Source: Siphlonurus alternatus (lineage: Eukaryota > Arthropoda > Insecta > Ephemeroptera > Siphlonuridae). From it: 64,000 bases of DNA. A program made the translations under genes and the position numbers. Below the pieces are notes generated by a model that worked only from the letters and a program-made list of their open reading frames with translations, searched no databases and was not told the DNA's origin. Shown here in pieces: positions 34,365 to 45,618 of the stretch; position 1 is the first letter of the stretch; every line of letters begins with the position of its first letter. The DNA lies in NCBI GenBank assembly GCA_949825025.1, contig OX463780.1, positions 20,292,356 to 20,356,355 on the forward strand. The letters run 5' to 3'.

Positions 34365-34793
34365 ATCTAATGGGAGGTGTGGCGCAGTGCGCTTGACCGG
34401 GTCTCGTCAGATCACCGAAGTCAAGCAACGCCGCGCGTGGTTAGTAGTTGGATGGGTGACCATTTTCAACAAAAACCACGTTTCCCACCCAGGGGTAAAA
34501 CGTTGCGCTTTTCCACTACGTGGTTCCCCTGGCTTTGGACCATTGCACTTCCGGTTCATTGACAAAGGCTGTAGCGTCCATCCTGGCTGAGGTTTCCACG
34601 TTTCCCTCAGCCGCAGGCAAATGCCGGGATGGATTTGCAAGGTCGTGGCCGCCCTCGTTCCAGAAGAGCCCGCGAAATGCTCAAGTTAGGGTTTCGGAAG
34701 GTTCGGGGTTTCAAAGTAGTATGTAATTAGTAAATATTATAGAAGTACCCAATAGGGTTTGATTAAAAACTAAAAAAAAAAAAAAAATCTAAT
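34365..34793 (+). mobile_element. 5S-headed SINE, near-complete copy with TSD
   Basis: ATCTAAT at 34365-34371 and 34787-34793 flanks a 415-bp element. The head (34372-34461) reads as 5S rRNA: GGTCTCGTCAGATCACCGAA, GTCAAGCAACGCCGCGCGTGG, TTAGTAGTTGGATGGGTGACC, covering the A-box, intermediate element and C-box of a type 1 RNA polymerase III promoter. A body follows with GTGGTTCCCCTGGCTTTGGA, TCCATCCTGGCTGAGG and GGTTCGGGGTTTCAAAG, then AATAGGGTTTGATTAAAAAC and a poly-A tail. It is a SINE3-type architecture. The 34520-34726 open frame is incidental. Confidence 0.9.
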
Positions 34794-35029
34794 ATATATA
34801 ATTATATGATCTTAAGAATCCCTCGAAGTTAATTGTTATTGTAATATAATAACTATATATTAATATATATATTACAGTCTTTAAATCTTTTTTTATATAA
34901 TTAATATAATTAATTATAATATAATTTATTTTATCAGGTTAAAATTATTGCGTTTATGTAAAACATATATAATTGTTATAATAGTCTGGTTTAAATGTCG
35001 GGCGATCTATAATCAATATTTTATATTGA
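34794..35029. other. A+T-rich spacer
   Basis: Nothing identified. Confidence 0.5.
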
Positions 35030-35179
35030 TACCATTTTTAATTATAAAAATAAGTTTTTTTATTACTACAATTAAGATCTTTTACCATATCGTCCTGGAA
35101 TTCTGGAATTCCAGGACGCTATGGTAATTAAGATCTTTGTTATAGTAATAAAACTTACTTTTTATAATTAAAAATGGTA
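35030..35179. repeat. Foldback, about 70-bp arms
   Basis: TACCATTTTTAATTATAAAA at 35030 faces its reverse complement ending at 35179. The arms continue through TTATTACTA, AATTAAGATCTTT, ACCATA and TCCTGGAATTC, with a minimal loop near 35105. Several small mismatches and indels are present. Confidence 0.75.
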
Positions 35180-35224
35180 AATCTGCGTGGCCAAAGGGCC
35201 GGAAGATTCGACCGCTGAATAAAA

Positions 35225-36140
35225 CATTGAAATTGAAATAATCTTTATTTAGCTTTCGCTATTCAGTACAAATATAGTTTATATATTGTTTTAATTAAAC
35301 AATATAAAACAGGTGGTTCATAAAATTTATGATAGTTCATAGAATTTTATGTCTACAGTACAATATTTTTAGGATACAAAAAACCATCTTAATAATTATA
35401 CATTTTATAGTTACCAATTATAGCTATAAAAAAATAAAATATATTATTGACTTATCACATATAATTATAATCTTATACATTTATCTGGTATACACAAATT
35501 TTTCTTTAACAAATTCTATACATAATCTTTTAAACATTTTTTTTGTAGGACATGTTTTTATATTAATAGGCAATTCATTAAACAATTTTTTACCACAGTT
35601 ATAAATTGATCCTTCCGATCTATATTTGTTAACACATTTTCTAAAATAATTATTGCAGCCTCTTGTATTATAAATATGCATTTCACTATTCTTAATAAGC
35701 TCTTTTTTAAAATGAATTGGAAATTTATCATTAATAATATCATAAAAAAATAGCAGCACCTTTAAGGCAAACCTTTGTTTAACACTTAACCATTGCAAAG
35801 TTTCTAGCATCAATTTTATATGGGTTCTTTTTTTACAACCCAATACAATTTTCATGGCTCTGTTTTGCAGTCTCTGTAACATATTAATATTTCTCTTACT
35901 TGTATTAAAAAACAATGATGCACAATATTCAAAATGAGGAGCAATTATGGTTTTGTAAACCATTATTTTACACCAAGTACTTAAAAAACCTGAAATTCTG
36001 CATAAATAACCAATTTTTTTCCCAATTTTCTTTGACATCATCTCAACATGACAATATATATTACAAATTAAATCATTAATGAAACTGTGCATGCATGCAT
36101 CTAATGATATATATTTACTCAATTTATATTATAAATCGGT
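35225..36140 (-). mobile_element. 5'-truncated LINE, post-RT region of a non-LTR retrotransposon
   Basis: The minus-strand frame 36122-35481 (213 residues) resembles the region after the catalytic domain of CR1/L2/RTE-like reverse transcriptases. Its landmarks are STWCKIMVYKTIIAPHFEYC, LQRLQNRAMKIVLGC, TLQWLSVKQRFALKVLLFFY and LFNELPINIKTC. The catalytic YXDD motif is not included, so the copy is truncated at its 5' end. It cannot encode a working enzyme, although this stretch stays open. The 3' end, near 35225, reads AATAAAGATTATTTCAATTTCAATG, a polyadenylation-type hexamer followed by a short tandem TTTCAA tail, typical of such LINEs. A clade is not assigned. Confidence 0.8.
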
Positions 36141-36149
36141 TATATAGCA

Positions 36150-36360
36150 ACGTCGAGTCGAGTATAGTTTATAGTACTTGGGTGGGTGTGACCGCGTGTT
36201 TCAAGTAAAAATCACGTTGCTCCCTCCATGATGGGGTAAATTCATCTCGCTTTTCAGTTTTTAGGGTTTTCGATCACCCAATGCATGCAGTGATATATGC
36301 ATTTGTGTGTGGTTCGATCCCCAATATCAAGCTTTGGGCATCACTTTAGTTTATGCATTG
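36150..36360 (+). mobile_element. 5S-headed SINE, partial copy
   Basis: It starts in the C-box part of the 5S head (TAGTACTTGGGTGGGTGTGACC) and continues TTGCTCCCTCCATGATGGGGTAAATTCATC, then a GTGCAGTGAT-like segment and GTGTGGTTCGATCCCCAATATC. The order matches the copies at 18230 and 1680 (reversed). Both ends are truncated or diverged. Confidence 0.6.
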
Positions 36361-37680
36361 ATAATTCATTTTTATTTTTTACATAATTAATATAATTATA
36401 TATATGAATGACCTACTGGTCGAGTCTCCCCCATATATACAGTATAGTCAGTATACTATAAATATAATATATACTGTACATTATATAATACATAATATTT
36501 TATAATTATAAATTGCACTGTACACTCACCACCTCGGAAAATTTCTCTTTAATTATATACGGCTTTGTTATCACCATGCCCCATAATATATTATAAGAAT
36601 AACACAGGGCAATATGCTGATTGACAATTAAGGCTGCATGCACAAGTCACAATTTTAAGTGCATGGGAATTTTCCAAGGCGACGGGTGTATAATTAATTA
36701 TTAATTATATATACATATATATACTGCATGTTTATATTATAATTAAACACACGTACAGTCTGTACGTCGTACAGTACACCAATCACTATATATGCAATTA
36801 TAAAAATTTCGGGTCTATATAATTTCCTAATCTTTAAAATTGTAACAAACCACTGCTGAGTCCGGATAAAGGAAGGAAAATATCCTTATAGCTACGACCG
36901 CAAAGCCAAAGAAAGCATTGTTTGTTGCATGTTGCCTCAATGTCCTGTTATTTTACATGACGCCGCAGTCGGAAGAGGAAAAGTTGGACTTCCCAGTAAA
37001 CAGAGATTACAGAATGGGATTTAGAAATAAGCACACAGTCGAATATAGCCTGAATATTGAAATTTCAAATCGTTTCCGATTGGGGTAAAAAAAAAAAGGG
37101 AGAATATTGTGGATGTTTTATAGAAGTACAAAATATTTGTCATAACTAAATATTTGTAAAAAAATATTAAAAAATAATAAAATACAATAAATATTAATTG
37201 AGTTAATTCAATTATTATAATGTTTGCTTGAACCAGTAACCAAAAGCCAGTAACCTTCCGTGAATTAGGTGAATTGATGCCTAATTATGTTGTCGTTTTG
37301 TTTTAGTATTAAATTTTTATCAATACGTACGTATTTTTATTTTATTACCTTAAATTTGATTAAATTTTTTTAGGTGAATATTATGCATGCTGCATGTGGG
37401 TAAAAATTGTAATGCAAATAATTTTTTATTTCATTTTGAGGAAATATGAGGTATATTACGTCTATCACTTCGCATATTTCGCACTAGCTGTTTCGATCGA
37501 TTGCCGCGGTTTTATCTTTTATGGATTATTTTGCTCCATCCCTCTCCATATTATTTTTGGGCATTTTCTTTTGCTGTTGAAAATATGAATTATTTATACT
37601 TGATCGATGGAGTGACGTGTGTAATTGCAATATATAAAACTATTTGCAATTTTGATGCGTCACTGACAAAGAATTCTGAA
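36361..37680. other. A+T-rich intergenic DNA
   Basis: No gene or bounded repeat identified. Confidence 0.45.
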
Positions 37681-37990
37681 AGTGACAGTGTATGAATGGA
37701 TCAGTCCAGGCGGCTTCCCCTGTCTGTAGTACTCAGCAAGTGTCCACGCTGTCGCAGCGCGATGATTCACTCGCCGCCGCCGCCAGCTGATCTCTCGAGC
37801 CGCCTCCTCTGGCTGTTAGCTGGTCAAATGCGTCACGCACTCTGAGGTGACTCATTTCAGTCTAGATCTCTCCTTTTCTCTGAGCTTCGATCGGACCTCG
37901 GACAAGACAGCAGATCCATGACCTTAAGGGGGATCGGCCACGCCCATCGTATAAGCTCCTCATACGCAGTCACCACGCAGTGTGAATTAA
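37681..37990. promoter_or_regulatory. G+C-richer island with AP-1/CRE-like sites
   Basis: An isolated island in A+T-rich DNA with a GCCGCCGCCGCC run (37770), TGCGTCA (37830), TGACTCA (37849) and GATCGG motifs. No open frame is convincing. It could be a cis-regulatory element, promoter or non-coding exon; no motif decides. Confidence 0.25.
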
Positions 37991-39614
37991 ATTATAAAAA
38001 TAAGAGCTAGAGGAAAGTAAATCACAACTTGACCCCCCTTCCCCCGCCCCCTCCCCTATTCCTTCCTTCGCGGCGCACCCACTTTAATATGCTCTTCTAT
38101 ATTTAAATCCCTGGTCTTGCTTCCTTGTTACAATATATTTTTGTATAATAAATGCTTTTATTTTTTTATTACCATTCTGATTTGCAGGTATTTTTTCCCC
38201 AGAAGATTAATTATTAGTATTTAGTGTGATACGAGTTATACGTTAATGACGCGTACGTTTTATTTTTTATATTAACTTATGTTAATGTTATAAAACATCA
38301 TTTATAAAATTATTACAACTCATTTGCAAGTGTGTGTTCTTTTAATAATGTTTTCATATAATTTGACAGGTGATAATCGTATCGATAAGAGAGAATTAAG
38401 GTGTATAATTTTATGAATTAAAAGTTTTATATATGAGCTAGTTGTGTATATGCCATATAATATGATAAGTATTTTAATTTTAAAGCATGAATGATGAATG
38501 GACTGAATAGTCATACAATATACGACAAGTGATATCGTAACACTGCACCTATTGCTTTAGCATTGAATATGACATATATCAATCAAAAGCGATCAATCAA
38601 GCCGTCGTAGCACAATTTTCTTCTCTCGGATCGCCATTCATATATGCAGCATTCCAAACTGACTACAACCCACGTGATTTATATAGGTCATTTCACTATA
38701 GCCAATTTCACTGTTATATATTGTTCTATAATAACTTGTATACGGCATTTAATAGAAAACGCTTTTTTTTTTTTAAATGGAATAAAAATAACATCAGAAA
38801 AAAAGTAGTCTAAGTCTAAATGTATATATAATAATAAAAACTAAAACTGTCCTCGTTTATAAATTAGTGTCACGTTCTGCTGTGATAAGAATGTGTTCTT
38901 GAGCTGGAAATAACGAATTGCGTGCGAGCCTTCTCACGACCTACTGCAATATAGACTACACGGTGCAGAGAGACACTGCGATGTATGCAGTTAATTTTAT
39001 GAATGTGCATGATCTCATAGCCAGAACGTTTTTTTATTGATCACGAGATTTTGATGACGTCACCGTGTCACTGATAAATAAATTCACCAAACGTATTTCA
39101 GAGACATCGGCAATTAATTTCACGTGATTTTGGCGATGCCACCGTTTCATTAAAAACGTGACAGAGAGGCAGAGATACTTCAGGAGTCAATTTCATGCAT
39201 TGCATTTTTATGTGATCTTCTGATCTGAGCTATATAAGTATATACTTCTTTACTCCGGTTATTCGGGGAGTTTATAGTCGATAATATATAATAGGTGACG
39301 TCAACACGTGTTAAAAAAGTGTGAGAAATGGAGAACGCGCAATGCTTCGGTTGCTCCCTTTGCGTGCATGGTACACTGCTTAAAATGACTCTAATAATTG
39401 AATTACGATAATAAGCCGTGATGATCATTCTGATTATATAACCAATTATAAATTATGCACAATATGTTTTTCCGTACATGTGATTTCATGAGATCACTTA
39501 AAATTATCTTGTGTTAAAATTCTGCACATATGATATTTAATATTATATGTATATTTATTTATAATATATATATTTATATTAATATATATATGTATATTTT
39601 TTTTATATATATAA
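37991..39614. other. Mostly A+T-rich DNA with a weak duplicated segment
   Basis: ATTTTGATGACGTCACCGTG (39049) and ATTTTGGCGATGCCACCGTT (39127) with similar flanks suggest an old 78-bp tandem duplication. No gene supported. Confidence 0.35.
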
Positions 39615-39745
39615 TAAGTCAGAAGCTGCACGAGCCTGGGCCTGGCCCCTGGGTCGGGCTCGGGCGCTCGGGTCGGGCATCGGCAGTCTAGCTGCAATTA
39701 TAAACGGGGCCGCGGGGGCCGCGGGTTGAGCTGGGCCTAGCGCTG
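39615..39745. repeat. G+C-rich short-period repeat
   Basis: Imperfect tandem GGGTCGGGCTCGGGC and GGCCGCGGG units amid A+T-rich DNA. Confidence 0.5.
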
Positions 39746-40339
39746 ACAATTCTTCAAAATTTCAAAGGTGATTATTTTTGTTTTTAGCTTTTACTAAGGG
39801 AGAAGAGGGAGAGGGTGAAAAAGTCGGAAAAAGTAACAATTTAATATAATATATAATATATTGATATATAATAATAAAATTATAATGTAATATATGTGTG
39901 TTCATAATGTATGAAATATATAATATTGTACTATAATTATGCATGGTCATGCAATTTCAAGTTAACAACTTGCGAGAAAAATTACGTTAAATTTGTGTTA
40001 CAGAAAACAGGCACAGTACGTGCCATGGTATCAGATTTTGCAGTAACAAATAAAAGTTAACAATCAGTAAGCATGCACATGCAGTTATGTAAATATTCAA
40101 TTAAAACGAAACGTAATTGTTTGACATGATAATATGACAGGCTAATAATTGTATTTAATACAATATACATTGCAGTTTCAATTATTGTACAGTTTCATTC
40201 TTTTAAGTCAGTCTTTCTAGGGTGTGTATGAGCTCCGGCTTTTACTGACCACCCTCCGTTCTTTTACACTCCCTGTCATAATATACATTTTTTACATTAT
40301 TAGGTTCTCTATATAAGGTTCTACTTCTGAAGATAGACA

Positions 40340-40440
40340 ATTTTCCATATCATTTTTACAACAAAATTTTATCTCCATGCATGAAAACAAATTAATGAAG
40401 TTGAAGTTTTCTTGTAAGAAAAATTGTATCACAGTATCAC
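40340..40440. repeat. Decayed relative of the MITE at 62763
   Basis: ACAATTTT, AAAATTTTATCTCC, CAAATTAATG, AGTTTTCTTGTAAGAAAAATTGTATCA occur in the same order as in 62763-62906, but the outer ends are lost. Confidence 0.5.
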
Positions 40441-40969
40441 TTATATAAATATATAATAATATATGATATTCTGGCTTTATATTACAGGAAATTCAATAAA
40501 TAATAATAAAAAATACAGTGTCAGGAATATGAGCAGGAGTGAACAATATTTTGATTTACAGTAGTCGATAATGTGACAGCAGATTACTGTTATCTCAAAT
40601 TTAAAATCCTCTTGAACTGAAGTACCTTGTCGTAATTCACTGATAAAAGTGATAAAACTTTATAATCAAGAATTAAAACCAATCAAATTATTAATCTGAG
40701 AAGTGGGAACACATGTTATTTATCAAAACTATATATAGCAAGTTCTTGAGTGATTACTTTTCTGTGACTTTTTATTAATATGTTATTAAATTACTATATA
40801 CAGTACATCAAAAAGCGCAAAAGTATAATTATTATATATAAAATATAATATTTTTATATAGTTCTATTTATAATAAAAACAACAATTATTTAAGCTCGTG
40901 TATATTTTTTTTATTAAAATATATGTCATTAACTCATCGTCCTAAAAAAATAAATATATAATGACGTCA

Positions 40970-41290
40970 ATTAAAGGGTTCTCGGAGTATATGGCGCTTA
41001 ACAGTGAGCACCCAGCGTAACAGTGGCAGACAGGCGGGCTCTTTGCAGCACCATACTGCGAGCGGCTGGTAGCTCGAAGCATGCAGTTCCGCGGCTGCTA
41101 CAGAGCACGCTATCAGCAACCGCGATAGTAAAGCTCGCTCCAACACGACCTTATATGGGCAAATAGACTAGCACAAGAGTAGGGGAAATATATTATTATT
41201 ATTATGTATAACAAGTGTTCCTCGTTGTGGGGCGGGGTGGCCAAAATGGGCGGTGTCCACCACCCATCCGGCCTGGGGTATAGTGAGAAC
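40970..41290. other. G+C-richer patches, unidentified
   Basis: 40975-41160 and 41225-41275 rise in G+C content. They contain no convincing frame or repeat structure. Confidence 0.3.
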
Positions 41291-42220
41291 CATACATAAG
41301 AGGAAGTTGTTACAAATTTACTGATTTACACAAAAGAATTTACACACATAACCCAGCACGACGCAACAATTAAATAAGTAAAATGTTTCACAACTTTAGA
41401 GGTGGTTTAAATTAATTATAGACTCATTTTTTAATATATATTATTTTTGGGCTACTGTTTATGAATTTTACTGTCTAAAATTAATAATTATATTTGTTTT
41501 TAAATTACATTAATAAATAGATTAAATAGTGAAAATATAAACTTAATTAATTTGGTACCGCACGATTTTTTCTTTTTCTTTCTTTTTATTTTTATTATTA
41601 TTATTTTTTTTTTTAAAAAATTGTTTACTTTAAGCTGAATGCAGAACTATTTTCCTACCCTACGTTTTATTTTTGAATGGTTTTGTCTAATTTGAATATA
41701 TTTACAAATTTTTCCTCGACACGGAAATTTAATATATATATATTTTTAACTATTCTTTGAAACCAAATTATATATATGATGTGATGAATCACTGCATAAA
41801 TCTGGCTTAAGTCAACACGGATTTCGTTTTTCATATAGTCACAAACAAATAAAAAAAAAAAAAAACTTCATCCTGAGTACTTACACTGATATAAGTATGC
41901 AAGATGTTTGTATATGAACCCAATGACGTGTTTTTAAAGTGACGTAATAATATTATATATTTCTCAATAAACATAATATGAGCAGAAGTAACACCTTATT
42001 TGTCGATAAGAAAATTAATTATAATACGTCGTCGTCATGCTATGAAGCTATACAGTATATAGTCATATAACATTTTATTTTGCTTATAGCTTTGCAAAGT
42101 CTGCATTTAATACCGTACGTGGATTTGATATACTCTTGAAATGTGCCTATATTAAGAGTTAATGCTGTTGGGCTTATATAGATAGTAGGCCAGCAGTAGT
42201 TAGATGCTAGGACAAATATG
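41291..42220. other. A+T-rich intergenic DNA
   Basis: Nothing identified. Confidence 0.5.
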
Positions 42221-42425
42221 GTTATCCTTATACTGGCCGGACGGGAATGAAGCTGCGATCATCAGCAGCAGCAGCAGCAGGCTTCTGTGACATACATTCG
42301 CCCTCCGCCTCTCTTCATAGCAGCACGAGAGGGTCAGCAAAAGAGAGATGAAGGAGGAGAGGTCCATGCACAATAAACTCGGTGGGGGCTACCATGAGCC
42401 CTTCTCTTTCATAGTGTGTTTACAT
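42221..42425. other. G+C-richer patch with (CAG)n
   Basis: It carries a CAGCAGCAGCAGCAGCAGG run (about 42264-42281) and AGAG-rich DNA. The frame is not clearly coding. It might be an exon or regulatory island. Confidence 0.25.
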
Positions 42426-42858
42426 GACTATATTTGGACCTTTAACTCAAAGAGTCAATCACTTATCATTAGGTAATAAAAAAGAGGTCACCAATCTATA
42501 ATATAACTTCTCTTTTTGGTTATGAATTTTTTGAAAATAATAATACATGAATTCTTTATCTGATGGTGCCTGTTTTGCATTTAAATTGAAAAATGAAAGT
42601 ATTTATATATTTTTATTATGTATATTATTTATTATTATGTACAAATAAGGGCAGAAGAAGAGGAAGAAATGAGAGTATTTTAAAAGGTTTCTTTTCAAGG
42701 AAAATATGTTGTAGAAGAATTTATAATAACTTGTTCTTTACTTTATATACATTGTTTCGATCCGTGTAATATAGTACTTGATATTTTCTTACATGTATGA
42801 CTCAACTTACTCAAATTGTACTGCATGTACATGCAAATCATGTAATCGTTTTTTCATA

Positions 42859-42915
42859 TTGATCTGAACGCACACATAAAAACATATTATGTTTTTATGT
42901 GTGCGTTCAGATCAA
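42859..42915. repeat. Perfect palindrome, 28-bp arms, 1-base centre
   Basis: TTGATCTGAACGCACACATA AAAACATA at 42859-42886 is exactly reverse-complemented at 42888-42915 around a single T. Confidence 0.95.
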
Positions 42916-43121
42916 ACATCATATCATTAAATGGAGATGATGATGGAATATGATATAATTATTTATATATTTTTTAATGAAGCGTTATGTTTTACCAGAA
43001 ATAAATTATAATATGATTTACTAGCTTTAATACTATAATGAATGTTGACAAAGTATGTACAATATATCTCAATTTTTTTATGGAAGCAGTAAATTATTTT
43101 CTTCTTGTCATTCTTAAATGG

Positions 43122-43124
<3 letters not shown>

Positions 43125-43161
<37 letters not shown>
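43125..43161. repeat. (TA)n tract
   Basis: Pure TA dinucleotides. Confidence 0.95.
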
Positions 43162-43166
<5 letters not shown>

Positions 43167-43560
43167 TATATATTCTTGATAAATTAAATGACATTTGCGC
43201 GCGTAAGAAACAATTTTCATCAGAGATCTCTGTCGACAAAATTATGACCTTTCCGCCAAAGTACTAGGAACGTATAACGTGTCAATAAAATAATGTTTAA
43301 ATACTTCAAGAAGGATAAAAATAACATTTTTATAGTATACTCCATTATCTTTTAAGATGATCAAGAGGATGATTTCACTGAAAACTGAAATTTTATGCCC
43401 ACTTAACCAAGAGCAATTGAATTAAGTATAAAAAAATCCCACTTTTTTATGCACAAAAATTAAGAGTTTACGCATGCAGTGACTGCAAAAAAAGCCGATG
43501 GAGCGATGCAAACGTGCAATTTGATTTTTTTTTCTCTCATTCTTTATAATATCTGTTACC

Positions 43561-43562
43561 AA

Positions 43563-43625
<63 letters not shown>

Positions 43626-43627
43626 AT
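43561..43627. repeat. (AAAT)n tract
   Basis: Perfect tetranucleotide repeat of 16 or more units; the Tyr-Leu-Phe-Ile frame opposite it is an artefact. Confidence 0.95.
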
Positions 43628-43869
43628 ACGATTGCATTGAGACATATATTTCTATACATGACATGATATTATATCTATTAACAAGTTTATTTTATAATTA
43701 TTTATTTATTATAATTGCAAGTTAAAAAAATAAACTATAAAGTTTTAACGATACAGCTTCTTGCGATTAAATGAAGCGGTACTAACTGTAGTGGAATGGT
43801 AAAATTAAATGACATAACGTGTACTTGAAATTTTTCAGATCGGTATGTGGTTATTAACAGTAGAACATT

Positions 43870-44070
43870 ATTGCTATAATTATAGTGCTGAGTGCCACCT
43901 CCCCGCTTCCGGCTCCGGATCACCGCACGAGCTCATGCGAAGTAACACACAAGATATTTCGCATCGATCATTGCCTAGCTCGTCGGCACTCGACGTTGCA
44001 CCCAACCAACTTAGAAATTACATATATATACAGTATATCATATCGGGACAAAGAGCATGCAAGATGTCGT
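43870..44070. other. G+C-richer patch, unidentified
   Basis: 43885-44000 is less A+T-rich and has overlapping open frames on the plus strand. No domain or clear splice signal was seen. Confidence 0.25.
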
Positions 44071-44739
44071 GGTGAGTTAATTATTTAGCATTGTCTTCAC
44101 CCGAAGATGGTATTAACATAGATCGCATAATTTTAAAAACAACTTTGGTTGGCCATTTATACAGCACATCAAGAAGTGTCCTGCTGTTTTTATTTATAGA
44201 CCAGGAACTTATTATATTCCCATACGACGCGGACGTCTTTTGCATCATGCTCTCGGTTCAACAAACGTCAAGAGGTCTTGATTGAAACAATATAGTATTA
44301 TAATTATACTGAACCCTCCACCTGGTATATGCTTATTAAATATGCAGTCCATCAGGTGAAGGAAATTAATTCAAATTATAGACCCAAACATGTATTTATA
44401 CTATTTATTGAAATTCTCTCCTTGGGTGTGCCTCAGCAAAATGATAAAGTCATTATTTATTATACATGCATCAGATATAGTAATTTAGTATAATCGATCT
44501 AAACTTAAATTGTCAGTATTTATATAGTTATATAAAATGAATTAACTTATAGTTTATATTTAAAGAGCTAGTGAGAGAGTACGATTATGTTGAAATTGCA
44601 TAGAAATATATGGTCATTTTTTTTTTATTATTATTTATACAAAAGTAGATTCAATTTAATAAAATTAATTTGAAAGCAACATCCGACTTCCATTTCAATG
44701 ATATACAAATTAACGAACGGTACTTTTATATTTTACAAT

Positions 44740-45062
44740 TAATGGAGTATTGTCCTCAATTTTTTTTATTGCAGAAATGGATAGAGGGTGAAAAGTTGTG
44801 CTACCCTGATTTTTTTCAGATTTTTTGGAGCCCGGGAAGTATTTTTAAAAAATTATTGAAAGTCCTATTTGTGACGTCACGCGGCGTCAAGTCCTATCTT
44901 TTTCTTAAAGAGCGGCGTCTCGTGACGTCACAAAAAGAACTTTCAATAATTTTTTAAAAATAGTTCCCGGGCTCTAAAAAATCTGAAAAAAATCAGGGTA
45001 GCATAACTTTGCACCCTCTATCCATTTCTGCAATAAAAAAATTTGAGGTCAATACTCCATTT
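44740..45062. mobile_element. Foldback MITE, best copy of the GCAGAAATG subfamily
   Basis: The ends ATGGAGTATTGTCCTCAA (44742) and TTGAGGTCAATACTCCAT (ending 45060) pair. Both arms continue through TTTTATTGCAGAAATGGATA, GAGGGTG, CAGATTTTTT, GAGCCCGGGAA and TATTTTTAAAAAATTATTG. The centre has two GTGACGTCAC sites (about 44871 and 44932) around GCGGCGTC. The left flank is TA and the right flank TT. The 95-codon frame through it is not a gene. Confidence 0.88.
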
Positions 45063-45256
45063 CTTTAAAGCAATTCGTTTCTGTTATAGATTGATTATAC
45101 TGTATACTTTTAAGACACTTAATATTTTAAAATACTAAAAGAATTGTTGAAATTATTTTAATCTCAAATTATTATATTGATTGTGCTTCACATTTATGCG
45201 TTACATAATATATTATTATAATATACATGTTTGTGTTTGCATATATATATATATAT

Positions 45257-45538
45257 ATGAATGTGTAATTACAATAAGCAATTACCTTGTAACTGGGCTA
45301 TTTCCCTCGCTGAAAATTGTTCCCTTTACACTCTATACGATGCACTTAAAAAACACACACAGTTCAAACGTGCACAGTTAAAATATAAAAAACATGTTTA
45401 TGTTTTTTATATTTTAACTGTGCACGTTTGAACTGTGTGTGTTTTTTAAGTGCATCGTATAGAGTGTAAAGGGAACAATTTTCAGCGAGGGAAATAGCCC
45501 AGTTACAAGGTAATTGCTTATTGTAATTACACATTCAT
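45257..45538. repeat. Near-absolute palindrome: 139-bp arms, 4-base loop
   Basis: Bases 45257-45395 are the exact reverse complement of 45400-45538, with no mismatch found by direct reading; the loop is GTTT. The arm sequence itself is not a known repeat and is not A+T-simple (it contains CTGGGCTATTTCCCTCGC and CGATGCAC). A (TA)n tract ends at the left boundary. See findings for alternative explanations. Confidence 0.95.
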
Positions 45539-45569
45539 TATGTTACCTCGCTTGCAATTATCTTTCTCT

Positions 45570-45571
<2 letters not shown>

Positions 45572-45617
<46 letters not shown>
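45572..45617. repeat. (TA)n tract
   Basis: Pure TA dinucleotides. Confidence 0.95.

Positions 45618-45618
<1 letters not shown>

Noticed and set aside
43422..43664. A frame with Tyr-Leu-Phe-Ile repeats resembling a membrane protein
   Set aside because: It is the complement of the (AAAT)n tract.
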